Positions 44,548 through 52,054 of a stretch of 52,054 nucleotides of DNA are shown in pieces; positions within the stretch are counted from its first letter, which is position 1, and each line of letters starts with the position of its first letter. A program made the translations under genes and the position numbers. The notes beneath the pieces were generated by a model, which was not told where the DNA came from, did no database searches, and worked only from the letters and a program-made list of their open reading frames with translations. Source of the DNA: Polaribacter sp. (GTDB taxonomy: Bacteria; Bacteroidota; Bacteroidia; Flavobacteriales; Flavobacteriaceae); contig JAQXEU010000034.1 of assembly GCA_029250685.1 (NCBI GenBank), positions 1 through 52,054 on the forward strand, in the 5' to 3' direction.

Positions 44548-44621
44548 TTCATTTCCCTTGGCAACATTATTTGCCCAGGTTCATTGGGTATGATCTCAGC
44601 CTTTCAGCACCCCTTTATGAG
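44548..44621 (-). promoter_or_regulatory. TPP (THI-box) riboswitch aptamer
   Basis: On the minus strand the conserved THI-box blocks occur in order: GGGGTGCT, GGCTGAGAT, CATACCC, GAACCTG, a variable hairpin (GGGCAAATAATGTTGCC) and AGGGAAATG. Order, spacing and sequence fit the TPP riboswitch family. It sits between the transcription start predicted from TACTTTTG and the TonB receptor gene, so thiamine pyrophosphate should repress the receptor. Confidence 0.93.
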
Positions 44622-44628
44622 AACAGTA

Positions 44629-44636
44629 CAAAAGTA
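44629..44636 (-). promoter_or_regulatory. Promoter -7 element of the TPP-riboswitch transcript
   Basis: TACTTTTG on the minus strand matches TAnnTTTG just upstream of the aptamer; TTT (TTG in the consensus) lies 19 nt upstream. Confidence 0.6.
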
Positions 44637-44673
44637 ATTCAGATTTTTGAAATAGAAAATAAGAATCGTGTTT

Positions 44674-45078
44674 TTATTCCAGTTTTGGTTTTTTACGGAG
44701 CACTTTTTTAAAAGAAGTCTTTTTTTTGTTTTCTGCTTTCTTTCTAATTGAAGACTTACTTGGTTTTGTAGGTTTTCGTTTTTTTGGAATGATTAATCCT
44801 TGTGTAATAATTTCTAAAAAACGTTTAATGACCAGTTCTTTATTTTTATGTTGGCTTCTACTTTCATCACAAGTTAAAAGCAATATGTTTTCTTTTGTAA
44901 GTCGAGTTACTAAGTTTTTAAGTAACAATTTTTTTTGTTCCTCAGAAAATTCAGCTGAATTTTCTAAATCAAAAAACAATTCAATTTTAGACGATACTTT
45001 ATTTACATGTTGTCCTCCAGCACCAGAACTTCTGGTTGCTTTAAAATTGAGTTCTTTTATGAGTTTTTCTATATTCAA
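44674..45078 (-). CDS. arfB: Alternative ribosome-rescue factor ArfB (YaeJ-type peptidyl-tRNA hydrolase)
   Basis: Releases peptides from ribosomes stalled without a stop codon. The 134-residue protein has the release-factor catalytic motif SSGAGGQHVNKVSSKIELFFDL, with GGQ at about 20-22, and a basic C-terminal tail (KKRKPTKPSKSSIRKKAENKKKTSFKK) that in this family enters the empty mRNA channel. It is far too short to be a class I release factor and lacks stop-codon recognition domains. It follows the NadR-like ATPase gene by 9 nt on the same strand and probably shares its transcript. Confidence 0.93.
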   Translation of the reverse strand: MNIEKLIKELNFKATRSSGAGGQHVNKVSSKIELFFDLENSAEFSEEQKKLLLKNLVTRLTKENILLLTCDESRSQHKNKELVIKRFLEIITQGLIIPKKRKPTKPSKSSIRKKAENKKKTSFKKVLRKKPKLE

Positions 45079-45087
45079 AATCAGTTG

Positions 45088-45690
45088 TTATTTCTCTAAA
45101 CTTTTAGAGAATGAGGTTAAGTTTTTTCTGTTTGCAATGATTTCATCAATTGTATTTACAGCAAATTTTAACCTGGTTTCTTTATTGCCTTCTAATAAAA
45201 TGTAAGGACGATTGTGTTTTTTTAATGCAGTTTCAAAAGCATCAAACATTTCTCTTCTCAATTCTGGTCTGTCACGTAAATCATCTTCTTCCCAAGGCGT
45301 ATCAATGTAGGTTAGTAAATATAAATCGTACGAATTATTTTTCGCTGCTTTGTCTAATAAAGGATCTACAAATCCGCCATAATATTCTTCTGAATATACT
45401 TTGGTTTCTAGTAAATCAGTATCGCATATCAATACTTTATCTGCTTTTCTTGCTAATCTATTTTCAATTTCCATTTGCCCAATTGCAATCGGAACTAAAT
45501 CGTCAGCTTCACAAGTTTTACGTTCGTTGTTCCATTTTTTTTGCAAATATTCACGTGCAAATTCTGGTGCCCAAACGGTATTGTAATGACGTGCTAATTG
45601 TTTAGAAAGTGTAGTTTTTCCGGTAGATTCTGGACCGAATAAAACGATTTTTATAATGTTTGCTGGTTGCTGTCTAAGCTGTTTTTCCAT
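45088..45690 (-). CDS. NadR-like AAA ATPase / putative nucleoside or vitamin kinase
   Basis: A 200-residue P-loop protein of the NadR C-terminal (ribosylnicotinamide kinase-like) type. Walker A is GPESTGKTT (19-27); further matches are WAPEFAREYLQKKW, VLICDTDLLETKVYSEEYYGG and YLLTYIDTPWEEDDLRDRPELR. The first 40 nt overlap the end of the PnuC-type gene, so the two are translationally linked. In NAD salvage the pair would import and phosphorylate nicotinamide riboside; near a TPP-riboswitch receptor, import and phosphorylation of thiamine is the alternative. Sequence alone does not decide. Confidence 0.85.
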   Translation of the reverse strand: MEKQLRQQPANIIKIVLFGPESTGKTTLSKQLARHYNTVWAPEFAREYLQKKWNNERKTCEADDLVPIAIGQMEIENRLARKADKVLICDTDLLETKVYSEEYYGGFVDPLLDKAAKNNSYDLYLLTYIDTPWEEDDLRDRPELRREMFDAFETALKKHNRPYILLEGNKETRLKFAVNTIDEIIANRKNLTSFSKSLEK

Positions 45691-46358
45691 GCTTTATATC
45701 CTTGAAATGCCAAAATTAAGAAAATTGTGTATTGTAAACCTGTAAAACCTAATCCTTTTACAAAATAAAGTGGAATAGAAACAATATTTCCAGCTATCCA
45801 AAAAGACCAATGTTCTATTTTTTTATTTGCCATCAACCACATTGCAGCAAAGAAAATCCCTGTTGTAAACGTGTCTAAAAAAGGCGTTGCAATTCTAAAT
45901 TGCTCTAAATTACCAGAGGTTAGATTTTCAAAAGCAAAAGAAATACTTTCTGAAAGTCCTAAATTATTTGGCATTACATTATAATAACGATAGACAAAAA
46001 TCACAAAAACAGATGTAAAAATAAAAATTCCAACTGTTTTTAATTTATCTAAATTATTGGTCTTGGTTATTTCAATTTGCTGTTGATTGCTATTAATTTT
46101 TGACCACATATACCAGCCATAAATACTCATTGCCGTATAATAAAAATTGACAATTACATCTCCATATAAAACGAACTTGTAACAAATATAAATGTATAAA
46201 GCAGTGCTTATGATTCCTGTTGGATACACTAGTATTTTTTCTCTTTTCGCGTACCAAACACTTAAGATTCCGAAGATAGCAGCGACAGCTTCAATAGAAA
46301 CATCAAAAACTGTTGCATCTTGGTAAGGTTCTAAAAAGAAATCTATAATTGAATTCAA
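45651..46358 (-). CDS. PnuC-family vitamin transporter (PnuC or PnuT)
   Basis: Inner-membrane facilitator of 235 residues with about seven or eight helices; homologues transport nicotinamide riboside (PnuC), thiamine (PnuT) or riboflavin (PnuX) and rely on a cytoplasmic kinase for trapping. Recognisable parts are VSIEAVAAIFGILSVWYAKREKILVYPTGI split over 20-50, VNFYYTAMSIYGWYMWSK, FLDTFTTGIFFAAMWLMANKKIEHWSFWIAGNIVSIPLYFVKGL near 160-205. The partner kinase-like ATPase overlaps its 3' end. With a TPP-controlled TonB receptor downstream I favour thiamine, but nicotinamide riboside cannot be excluded. No promoter is evident in the 199-nt gap upstream. Confidence 0.88.
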   Translation of the reverse strand: MNSIIDFFLEPYQDATVFDVSIEAVAAIFGILSVWYAKREKILVYPTGIISTALYIYICYKFVLYGDVIVNFYYTAMSIYGWYMWSKINSNQQQIEITKTNNLDKLKTVGIFIFTSVFVIFVYRYYNVMPNNLGLSESISFAFENLTSGNLEQFRIATPFLDTFTTGIFFAAMWLMANKKIEHWSFWIAGNIVSIPLYFVKGLGFTGLQYTIFLILAFQGYKAWKNSLDSNQQTL

Positions 46359-46401
46359 AAGGTTTTGTTTAAAATGTAAAAGTATAACTTTCTTTTGTTT
46401 T

Positions 46402-46429
46402 GTTCATTTTGTCTTGATACAAAACGAAC
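46402..46429. repeat. Near-perfect 11-bp hairpin in the pnuC upstream gap
   Basis: GTTCATTTTGT and ACAAAACGAAC pair at 10 of 11 positions with loop CTTGAT. There is no T-run. It may be part of a dispersed intergenic repeat or an RNA structure ahead of the pnuC gene. The rest of the gap (46359-46557) holds a shorter hairpin GAAGC-TAC-GCTTC (46492-46504) and one short frame. Confidence 0.4.
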
Positions 46430-46442
46430 CAAAAAATCAATT

Positions 46443-46526
46443 CTATCCATAGGAAATTGCTTTGCACCATTCATTATCAAAACTTATGCTTGAAGCTACG
46501 CTTCGCAGTTTCGTTTTTTCACTCAT
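46443..46526 (-). other. Short open frame of 27 codons, doubtful
   Basis: ATG at 46524-46526 to TAG at 46443-46445, encoding MSEKTKLRSVASS and ISFDNEWCKAISYG. It lies between the GGGP synthase and PnuC-type genes on the same strand. No recognisable domain; it may be a small gene, a repeat-borne frame or chance. Confidence 0.2.
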
Positions 46527-46557
46527 TATTTCTTAGGATAGCCACCAAATAGGAATT

Positions 46558-47283
46558 TTACTTTTTTAGTTGATTGAAAAATGAAATATCTTTTTCAAAA
46601 GCGGTTCCAATAACAACGATATCTGCTCCAGCGTTAAAAGCGGTTTCTAATTGTTTTTTTGTTTGAATTCCGCCACCAACAATTAGTGGAATATTTAGTT
46701 GAGATTCACATTTCTTAATTATGTTTGCGCCCACAGGCACTGTGGCTCCAGAACCGGCTTCAAGGTATATTAGTTTTTTACCAGTAAATTCTCCAGCTAA
46801 AGAAGTATTCAAAATCAAATCGATATTATTTTGTGCAATTGGTTTTGTATTGCTTACTTTCTGAACAGCTGTTTCTTTTCCTCCGTCAATTAAAATATAC
46901 CCAGTTGGTAAAATCTCTAAATTGGTTTGTTTTAAAATCAGCACAGCCTTAATTTGTTACTCAATTAAATATTCTGGATTTCTGCCTGAAAGTAAACTTA
47001 GAAAGAGAATTCCGTCTGCTATATTTGTAATCTGATTTGTGTCACCAGGAAATAATAGTAAAGGTAAACTCGTCGATTCTTTAATTACAGAAACTATCGT
47101 TTCAGTTTGATTATTTTTATCGGTACTTCCACCAACAAAAATATGTGTTGCAATTGATTGATGCATTTTTTCAAAAAATAAAGGAATATTTTCAACTTCC
47201 ATTTTTTCAGGATCAATCAAAACAGCAAGTAATTTTTTGCTCTCTTTTTTTGCCAATAAAATGTTTTGGTAGATCGAATTCAT
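46558..47283 (-). pseudogene. Geranylgeranylglyceryl phosphate (GGGP) synthase-like gene with an in-frame stop
   Basis: GGGP synthase / PcrB-type TIM-barrel prenyltransferase that joins glycerol-1-phosphate with a prenyl diphosphate. The whole 241-codon frame shows AVLIDPEKM, FVGGSTDKNN, PLLLFPGDTNQ, GILFLSLLSGRNPEYLI, then ILPTGYILIDGGKETAVQ, IYLEAGSGA and PLIVGGGIQTKKQLETAF, matching the full family. A TAA codon at 46957-46959 interrupts it after ...NPEYLIE, and the same frame resumes directly with QIKAVLILKQ. One base change from AAA, CAA or GAA explains it. The two pieces (46957-47283 and about 46558-46956) would each lack half of the barrel. It abuts the phosphopantetheinyl transferase gene. 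Confidence 0.9.
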
Positions 47284-47907
47284 TTATAAAGCGTACACAC
47301 AAGTAAATCCGTCGAACTCTAAAAAATGCACATGATAAGATTGTGTTTCATTTTCAAATCTAATTTCTCCGGTAGTTTTTTCGTTTTCAAATTTAAAATC
47401 TTCTATATAAATATGTTCTAAAAAACGTAATTTTTTCTTTCCATAAATTTTATACAAAGATTCTTTTGCGCCCCAAACAATCGTTAGTTTACTAATCAAT
47501 GCATCATGATTTGCAATGGTTTTGTATTCTTGAAAAGGGGTGAATTTATGCGCAATTTTTAAGATTTTATCGCGTTGCTTTTCAATATCAATTCCAACAG
47601 GAACATCAGAAACAATAATTCCAGAAAAAGTAAAGGAATGTGTAATAGAAATGAATTTTCCGTTTTTTAAATGCGGTTTTCCAAATTCATCATAAACCAA
47701 ATCAGCATCAACCAAACCAACTTCTTTTAACAAGTGACGAATGCTTAAAAAACCTCTTTGATGTAATTCTGATTTCATACTATCAACACGAGTTTGATTT
47801 GCAGTTGTTAAAGAAATTCCGTTAGACAAATCAGTATAGTCTTCTTGTATGTTCCAAATCAATACTTTAGTAGAATTATTAATCGTTAAACTTTTATGAA
47901 GAGGCAT
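47284..47907 (-). CDS. 4'-phosphopantetheinyl transferase superfamily protein
   Basis: Transfers phosphopantetheine from CoA to carrier proteins. The 207-residue protein is of the Sfp type by length, with the Mg-binding motif VGIDIEKQRDKILKIAHKF and the second motif WGAKESLYKIYGKKKLRFLEHI. KPHLKNGKFISITHS resembles the usual GKPYL...FNLSHS segment, with TH in place of SH. Its stop codon is directly adjacent to the start of the GGGP synthase gene, so the pair forms an operon. The start lies 63 nt from the divergent ahcY ATG. Confidence 0.9.
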   Translation of the reverse strand: MPLHKSLTINNSTKVLIWNIQEDYTDLSNGISLTTANQTRVDSMKSELHQRGFLSIRHLLKEVGLVDADLVYDEFGKPHLKNGKFISITHSFTFSGIIVSDVPVGIDIEKQRDKILKIAHKFTPFQEYKTIANHDALISKLTIVWGAKESLYKIYGKKKLRFLEHIYIEDFKFENEKTTGEIRFENETQSYHVHFLEFDGFTCVYAL

Positions 47908-47927
47908 ATTTTTTAAAATGTATGTCG

Positions 47928-47935
47928 TAACTTTG
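47928..47935 (+). promoter_or_regulatory. Promoter -7 element of ahcY
   Basis: TAACTTTG matches TAnnTTTG 36 nt before the ahcY ATG; no TTG at -33. Confidence 0.55.
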
Positions 47936-47970
47936 CAGCTCGAAAATTATTGAATATAAATATACAAAAT

Positions 47971-49287
47971 ATGAGCACAAAAACTGCGACTTACGTACCA
48001 TTTAAAGTTAAGGATATTTCTTTAGCTGATTGGGGAAGAAAAGAGATTGAATTAGCCGAAGCAGAAATGCCGGGATTAATGTCTTTGAGAGAAGAATATA
48101 AAAATGAACAACCTTTAAAAGGTGCAAGAATTGCAGGGTGTTTACACATGACAATTCAAACTGCTGTTTTAATTGAAACTTTACAAGCATTAGGAGCTGA
48201 AGTAACTTGGAGTTCTTGTAATATATTCTCTACACAAGACCAAGCTGCTGCTGCAATTGCTGCCGCAGGAACTGCTGTGTATGCTTGGAAAGATATGACA
48301 GAAGAAGAATTTGACTGGTGTATTGAACAAACTTTATTCTTTGGAGAAGATGAAAAACCATTAAACTTAATTTTAGATGATGGTGGAGATTTAACAAACA
48401 TGGTTTTAGATCGTTTTCCAGAATTAGCTGCAGGAATTAATGGTTTATCAGAAGAAACTACAACTGGAGTTCACCGTTTATACGATAGAGTAAAAGCAGG
48501 AACTTTACCAATGCCAGCAATTAACGTAAACGATTCTGTTACAAAATCGAAGTTTGATAATAAATACGGATGTAAGGAATCTGCAGTTGATGCAATTAGA
48601 AGAGCAACTGATATTATGTTAGCAGGTAAACGTGTAACTGTTTGTGGTTACGGTGATGTTGGAAAAGGAACAGCTGCATCTTTTAAAGGAGCTGGTTCAA
48701 TTGTTACAGTTACAGAAATTGATCCTATTTGTGCTTTACAAGCTGCAATGGACGGATTTGAAGTAAAGAAATTAGAAACTGTTGTTGGTAATTCTGATAT
48801 CATTATTACAACTACTGGAAATAAAGATATTATTCAAGGGCGTCATTTCGAAGCTATGAAAGACAAAGTTATTGTTTGTAACATTGGTCATTTTGATAAC
48901 GAAATTGACATGGCTTGGTTAAATGGAAACCACGGAAACACAAAAGATACTATCAAACCTCAAGTTGATAAATATAATATCGCAGGAAAAGATATTATCA
49001 TTTTAGCTGAAGGACGTCTAGTAAACTTAGGTTGTGCAACTGGTCATCCAAGTTTTGTAATGTCTAACTCATTTACAAACCAAACTTTGGCACAATTAGA
49101 ATTATGGAATAATAGAGATGCTTACGAAAACGAAGTATACATGTTACCTAAGCATTTAGATGAAAAAGTAGCAAAATTACACTTAGCTAAAATTGGTGTT
49201 GAGTTAACTGAATTACGTTCAGATCAAGCATCATATATTGGTGTAACCGTAGATGGTCCTTATAAACCTGAACATTATAGATACTAA
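47971..49287 (+). CDS. ahcY: S-adenosylhomocysteine hydrolase
   Basis: Splits S-adenosylhomocysteine to adenosine and homocysteine, recycling the methyl cycle; NAD-bound cytoplasmic tetramer. From the ATG at 47971 the protein is 438 residues. Conserved parts are [48 protein letters not shown], the NAD-binding [28 protein letters not shown] and the C-terminal YKPEHYRY, whose Lys and Tyr reach into the neighbouring subunit. A start seven codons upstream (47950) is in frame but the [16 protein letters not shown] start fits the family better. A repeat hairpin and a terminator follow. Confidence 0.97.
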   Translation: MSTKTATYVPFKVKDISLADWGRKEIELAEAEMPGLMSLREEYKNEQPLKGARIAGCLHMTIQTAVLIETLQALGAEVTWSSCNIFSTQDQAAAAIAAAGTAVYAWKDMTEEEFDWCIEQTLFFGEDEKPLNLILDDGGDLTNMVLDRFPELAAGINGLSEETTTGVHRLYDRVKAGTLPMPAINVNDSVTKSKFDNKYGCKESAVDAIRRATDIMLAGKRVTVCGYGDVGKGTAASFKGAGSIVTVTEIDPICALQAAMDGFEVKKLETVVGNSDIIITTTGNKDIIQGRHFEAMKDKVIVCNIGHFDNEIDMAWLNGNHGNTKDTIKPQVDKYNIAGKDIIILAEGRLVNLGCATGHPSFVMSNSFTNQTLAQLELWNNRDAYENEVYMLPKHLDEKVAKLHLAKIGVELTELRSDQASYIGVTVDGPYKPEHYRY

Positions 49288-49293
49288 AACGTT

Positions 49294-49314
49294 ATTCTGA
49301 ACTTGTTTCAGAAT
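49294..49314. repeat. Short palindromic repeat after ahcY
   Basis: ATTCTGAA-CTTGT-TTCAGAAT, a perfect 8-bp stem just after the ahcY stop. From memory similar TTCTGAACTTGTTTCAGAA elements are common between genes in Flavobacteriaceae; only one copy occurs in this window. Confidence 0.5.
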
Positions 49315-49327
49315 CTCATTAGAATAC

Positions 49328-49360
49328 AAAAACCCTTACATTAATTTGTGAGGGTTTTTC
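49328..49360 (+). terminator. Intrinsic terminator after ahcY
   Basis: AAAAACCCT and AGGGTTTTT form a 9-bp stem with an inner ACA/TGT pairing, followed by T residues, 41 nt after the stop codon. Confidence 0.85.
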
Positions 49361-49393
49361 TTTTAAGTACCTTTCAAAAAAAATAAACCCTAA

Positions 49394-49864
49394 ATGAAAA
49401 CAGTAAACACTTCAGTCTTAGAAAACAGATTAGCGCTTTTAGAAAGTTATATTCCAAATTACGAAGAAACAAATAAGAATGTTTCAAAAGTACCTGTTGC
49501 TTGGCATTTAGATCATAGTTTAAAAGTAATCAACTCTGTGGTAAAAAGTATGGAGAATTCAGATCCAACATTATATGAAAACAATTTTAAGTTTTTAGGA
49601 AAAGTATTCCTAAAACTTGGTTTTTTTCCAAGAGGAAAAGCCAAAGCACCTAAATATGTGAACCCACCAAAAGTTATTTTAATAACAGATATTATTGCAC
49701 AGTTAACAGAAGCTAAACAAAATGTAAAAGCAATACAAAATTTGAATGAGAATGCTTATTTTAAACATCCTTTATTTGGAAACACAAATAAGTTTAGAGT
49801 AGTCCGTTTTTTAGATACACATACAAATCATCATTTAAAAATTGTAAAAAGTATTTTAAAATAA
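49394..49864 (+). CDS. DUF1569 (DinB-like) protein
   Basis: A 156-residue cytoplasmic protein that looks like the DUF1569 family, a four-helix DinB-type fold with a putative metal site. Conserved histidines appear in VAWHLDHSLKVINSV (helix 2), YFKHPLFGNTNKFRVVRFLDTHTNHHLKI (last helix). The H-P-x-F-G and H-x-x-H-H pattern matches the DinB superfamily metal-binding layout, although one ligand may differ. Function is unknown; relatives in other families use thiols such as bacillithiol. It stands alone after the ahcY terminator. Confidence 0.7.
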   Translation: MKTVNTSVLENRLALLESYIPNYEETNKNVSKVPVAWHLDHSLKVINSVVKSMENSDPTLYENNFKFLGKVFLKLGFFPRGKAKAPKYVNPPKVILITDIIAQLTEAKQNVKAIQNLNENAYFKHPLFGNTNKFRVVRFLDTHTNHHLKIVKSILK

Positions 49865-49910
49865 GCTGCTTCTTCATTAGTCCTTGAAATTTTAATTTAC
49901 CTTTTCATTT

Positions 49911-50069
49911 TTGTATATTTATAACGTTAATAATTCAACAACAAGTACAATAATCGCAGATGTTTTAGATTTGATAAAATCAGGAAAACGAGCAACAGAC
50001 AGAGAAACCTTGGAGAAAGTTAGTATAGAAAATGTTACTTACTGGAAAGTAAAACAAGAAAAAAATTAA
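49911..50069 (+). CDS. Short frame coupled to the SLC13 gene, unknown (possibly truncated)
   Basis: A frame that is open from 49896 to the TAA at 50067-50069 encodes IIADVLDLIKSGKRATDRE and TLEKVSIENVTYWKVKQEKN. It has no ATG; a TTG at 49911 would give 52 residues. The stop overlaps the ATG of the transporter gene (TAATG), as in translationally coupled pairs, and the amphipathic, well-composed residues look like real protein. It may be the tail of a gene whose front has been lost, or a small regulator. I do not recognise a family. Confidence 0.4.
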   Translation: MYIYNVNNSTTSTIIADVLDLIKSGKRATDRETLEKVSIENVTYWKVKQEKN

Positions 50070-51499
50070 TGAGTACTTCTAAGAAAATTGGACTTTTTTT
50101 AGGGCCAATATTATTTTTCATCATACAAAATTTACCAACTGTTTTAGTTTCTGAAAAAGCGGATGCTGTTATTGCTGTCGCACTTTGGATGGTTATTTGG
50201 TGGATTACAGAATCTGTAAACATAGCCGTAACAGCTTTATTACCATTAATACTTTTTCCTTTAATAAATGTAATGCCAATTGCAGAAGTTGGTAATAATT
50301 ACGGAAGCCCAATAATATTTTTATTTTTTGGTGGGTTTGTTCTGGCATTAGCTTTAGAAAAAGTAAATCTCCACAAAAGAATTGCCTTAAATATTATCAA
50401 AATTACTGGAAGAACACCAAACAAGGTAGTGCTTGGCTTTATGATTGCAACCGCTTTTATGAGTATGTGGATTAGCAATACAGCAAGTACCGTTGTGATG
50501 TTACCCATTGCCATTTCCGTTATAAGATTATTAATAGATGATGAAGATGGATTTACAAAAGGAGATAAAAACTTTGCGTTAAGTGTGATGCTAGGAATTG
50601 CTTTTGCTGCAAATTCTGGAGGAATCGCAACAGTTATTGGAACACCGCCAAATTCGGTTTTGATAGGGCTGTTAGAGAATCAATATCAAATAGAAATCTC
50701 ATTTTTAAAATGGATGACATTCGGTTTGCCTTTTTCAATTATTATGGTTGGTTTGTGTTATTTGGTTTTGGTAAAATGGATGTTTCCTTGCAATCATATT
50801 CAATTTTCATCGTCAGCAAATTTAATATCTGATGAAATAAAAAAACTAGGTCCAATATCAAAACAAGAAAAAAGAGTGCTAACTATTTTTGCAATCACAG
50901 TTTTTTTATGGATCACAAGAACAATCATAAATAAGTTTTTTCCACAACTAAATTTATCTGATACCGCAATAAGTTTAATTGGAGCTTTGGCATTGTTTGC
51001 AATTCCATTGAGCATTAAAAAAGGGACATTTATTTTAAAATGGAATGACACAGAAAAATTAGCTTGGGGAATTTTATTGCTTTTTGGTGGAGGCTTAGCG
51101 TTGGCAAAAGGAATGGATGCAAGTGGTTTGGTAGATGTAATTACTGAAGCGATTAAATCTGGTGATTTTAATATAACAATTACCGTTTCTCTATTGATTA
51201 TTCTAATGTTATTTATGACAGAATTAATGAGTAATGTAGCATTGATTTCGGTATTAGCCCCAGTGGTGGCAGGAATCGCAATCGGATTAAACATTCCAAT
51301 ATTAAACGTATTAATTCCTGTTACGATGGCAAGTAGTTGTGCGTTTATGTTACCAATGGCAACACCGCCAAACGCCATTGTTTTTGCAAGTGGTTATGTA
51401 AAAGTGAGTGAAATGGTAAAAGCAGGAATTCTCTTAAATATTTTTGCAGTTATTTTACTGATTTTGTATTATTTGTTTGTAATTCCTCATATGATTTAA
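50069..51499 (+). CDS. SLC13/DASS family sodium:anion symporter
   Basis: Inner-membrane symporter for di- or tricarboxylates (succinate, malate, citrate) or sulfate, 476 residues with about 11-12 helices. The two ion-binding SNT signatures of the family are present: WISNTASTVVMLPIA (about 132-146) and, in the second repeat, MTELMSNVALISVLAPV. The GFVLALALEKVNLHKRIAL segment and the C-terminal SSCAFMLPMATPPNAIVFASG are typical of DASS transporters; the TPPN motif also occurs in repeat one (IGTPPNSVLIG). The gene starts within the stop of a short upstream frame. Confidence 0.93.
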   Translation: MSTSKKIGLFLGPILFFIIQNLPTVLVSEKADAVIAVALWMVIWWITESVNIAVTALLPLILFPLINVMPIAEVGNNYGSPIIFLFFGGFVLALALEKVNLHKRIALNIIKITGRTPNKVVLGFMIATAFMSMWISNTASTVVMLPIAISVIRLLIDDEDGFTKGDKNFALSVMLGIAFAANSGGIATVIGTPPNSVLIGLLENQYQIEISFLKWMTFGLPFSIIMVGLCYLVLVKWMFPCNHIQFSSSANLISDEIKKLGPISKQEKRVLTIFAITVFLWITRTIINKFFPQLNLSDTAISLIGALALFAIPLSIKKGTFILKWNDTEKLAWGILLLFGGGLALAKGMDASGLVDVITEAIKSGDFNITITVSLLIILMLFMTELMSNVALISVLAPVVAGIAIGLNIPILNVLIPVTMASSCAFMLPMATPPNAIVFASGYVKVSEMVKAGILLNIFAVILLILYYLFVIPHMI

Positions 51500-51565
51500 T
51501 CCAACGAATCATCTCTAATTAAATCGCTATTTGATATGTACTCGTCTTAATTTCTAGCCAAATTT

Positions 51566-52054
51566 TTACTTATTATTAAATACTATGTTTAAGGAATCGA
51601 TGATTTTTTGAGTGCCATTTTTAAGTGGATCAACGCACGGAAGCCCAACTTCTTTGGATAGCTTATTTAAATAATTTTCGCGTTCTTCTGGATTCAAACT
51701 AGAAGTATTCACGCTAATCCCAACACACCTTATGCCCCTGTTTGTAAGGCTACCTATTTGTATTGTTCGCTCAATGACTTCATTAATGGTAGGTGTAGTG
51801 AAATTCGGCCATCCCATAATCTGGTCTCTTCCAACTTCATGACAAACAACAAAAGCATCTGGCTGTGAACCAACTAGAAGCCCCATACTTACTGCTCCAT
51901 ACCCTGGATGAAAAATGCCTCCTTGTCCTTCAATAACATCCCAATGATTCGAATCATTATCTGGAGATAAAAGTTCTGCGGCTCCCGAAATAAAATCAGC
52001 AACTACGGCATCAATAGGAATCCCCTTTCCAGCAATCATAATACCAGTTTGTCC
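51566..52054 (-). CDS. DUF1611 (DgcN-like) protein, C-terminal part, cut by window edge
   Basis: The minus-strand frame is open to the right edge (GQTGIMIAGKGIPIDAVVADF, with the Met at 52037-52039 internal). The visible 162 residues correspond to the C-terminal P-loop-like domain of the DUF1611 family: ISGAAELLSP, WDVIEGQGGIFHPGYGAVSMGLLVGSQPDAFVVCHE and RCVGISVNTSSLNPEE. Members such as DgcN are reported to act in D-glutamate metabolism, often beside a mandelate-racemase-like epimerase gene, which would lie outside the window. It converges on the SLC13 gene; the 66-nt gap shows no clear terminator. Confidence 0.85.
   Translation of the reverse strand, partial: GQTGIMIAGKGIPIDAVVADFISGAAELLSPDNDSNHWDVIEGQGGIFHPGYGAVSMGLLVGSQPDAFVVCHEVGRDQIMGWPNFTTPTINEVIERTIQIGSLTNRGIRCVGISVNTSSLNPEERENYLNKLSKEVGLPCVDPLKNGTQKIIDSLNIVFNNK

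Noticed and set aside
44726..45205. 159-codon plus-strand frame across arfB and the ATPase gene
   Set aside because: Overlaps two well-supported minus-strand genes and shows no domain.
50800..51378. 192-codon minus-strand frame inside the SLC13 gene
   Set aside because: Antisense shadow of a clearly coding membrane protein; composition reflects reversed helices.

Overview
The window is a low-GC chromosomal stretch from a Flavobacteriaceae member (Bacteroidota), most like a marine genus such as Polaribacter or Tenacibaculum; the genus is a guess. The evidence is the gene content (GLPGLI protein, DUF5916 protein, alternative complex III, TonB receptor with carboxypeptidase-like N-terminus, CxxC-less thioredoxin), promoters of the Bacteroidota form TTTG-N19-TAnnTTTG, and weak or absent Shine-Dalgarno sites.

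Layout. 1-1578: ribosomal operon rplM-rpsI-rpsB on the minus strand; rpsB runs off the left edge. 1.7-7.1 kb: DUF5916 outer-membrane protein, an RluA-type pseudouridine synthase and a GLPGLI protein. 7.1-9.5 kb: accessory patch with two tiny membrane-protein genes, a serine hydrolase lipoprotein, a tyrosine-recombinase remnant and two copies of a 47-bp direct repeat that encodes a shared protein C-terminus (...PTASW-stop). 9.5-15 kb: polA, then a decayed cyanophycin locus (iaaA and cphB intact, cphA reduced to an internal fragment), then a thioredoxin-like protein without active-site cysteines. 15.2-20.2 kb: polysaccharide deacetylase, large DUF2723 membrane protein, tRNA-Gln and a universal stress protein. 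20.2-25.4 kb: rimP-nusA-infB behind a terminator-like leader hairpin, then a SPOR-like protein. 25.6-36.8 kb: respiratory operon actABCDEF-coxBA, encoding the quinol:cytochrome c oxidoreductase (alternative complex III) and an aa3-type oxidase. 36.9-42.1 kb: ruvB, SulP transporter and a sulfane-sulfur group (MBL-rhodanese fusion, rhodanese lipoprotein, HMA protein, DUF2892 protein). 42.1-46.4 kb: TPP-riboswitch-controlled TonB receptor, ArfB, NadR-like ATPase and PnuC-type transporter, probably a thiamine import group. 46.5-52 kb: interrupted GGGP synthase, phosphopantetheinyl transferase, ahcY, DUF1569 protein, SLC13 transporter and a DUF1611 protein cut by the right edge.

Three conserved genes look damaged: actC (1-base frameshift at a T-run), the GGGP synthase gene (in-frame stop) and cphA (both ends lost). 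The first two could be sequencing errors or recent mutations; the third is genuine decay. I see no CRISPR array, rRNA, complete insertion sequence or prophage. The most unusual part is the 7.4-9.2 kb repeat-flanked segment, which looks like a decayed recombinase-associated gene cassette. No gene-free stretch exceeds 300 bases.
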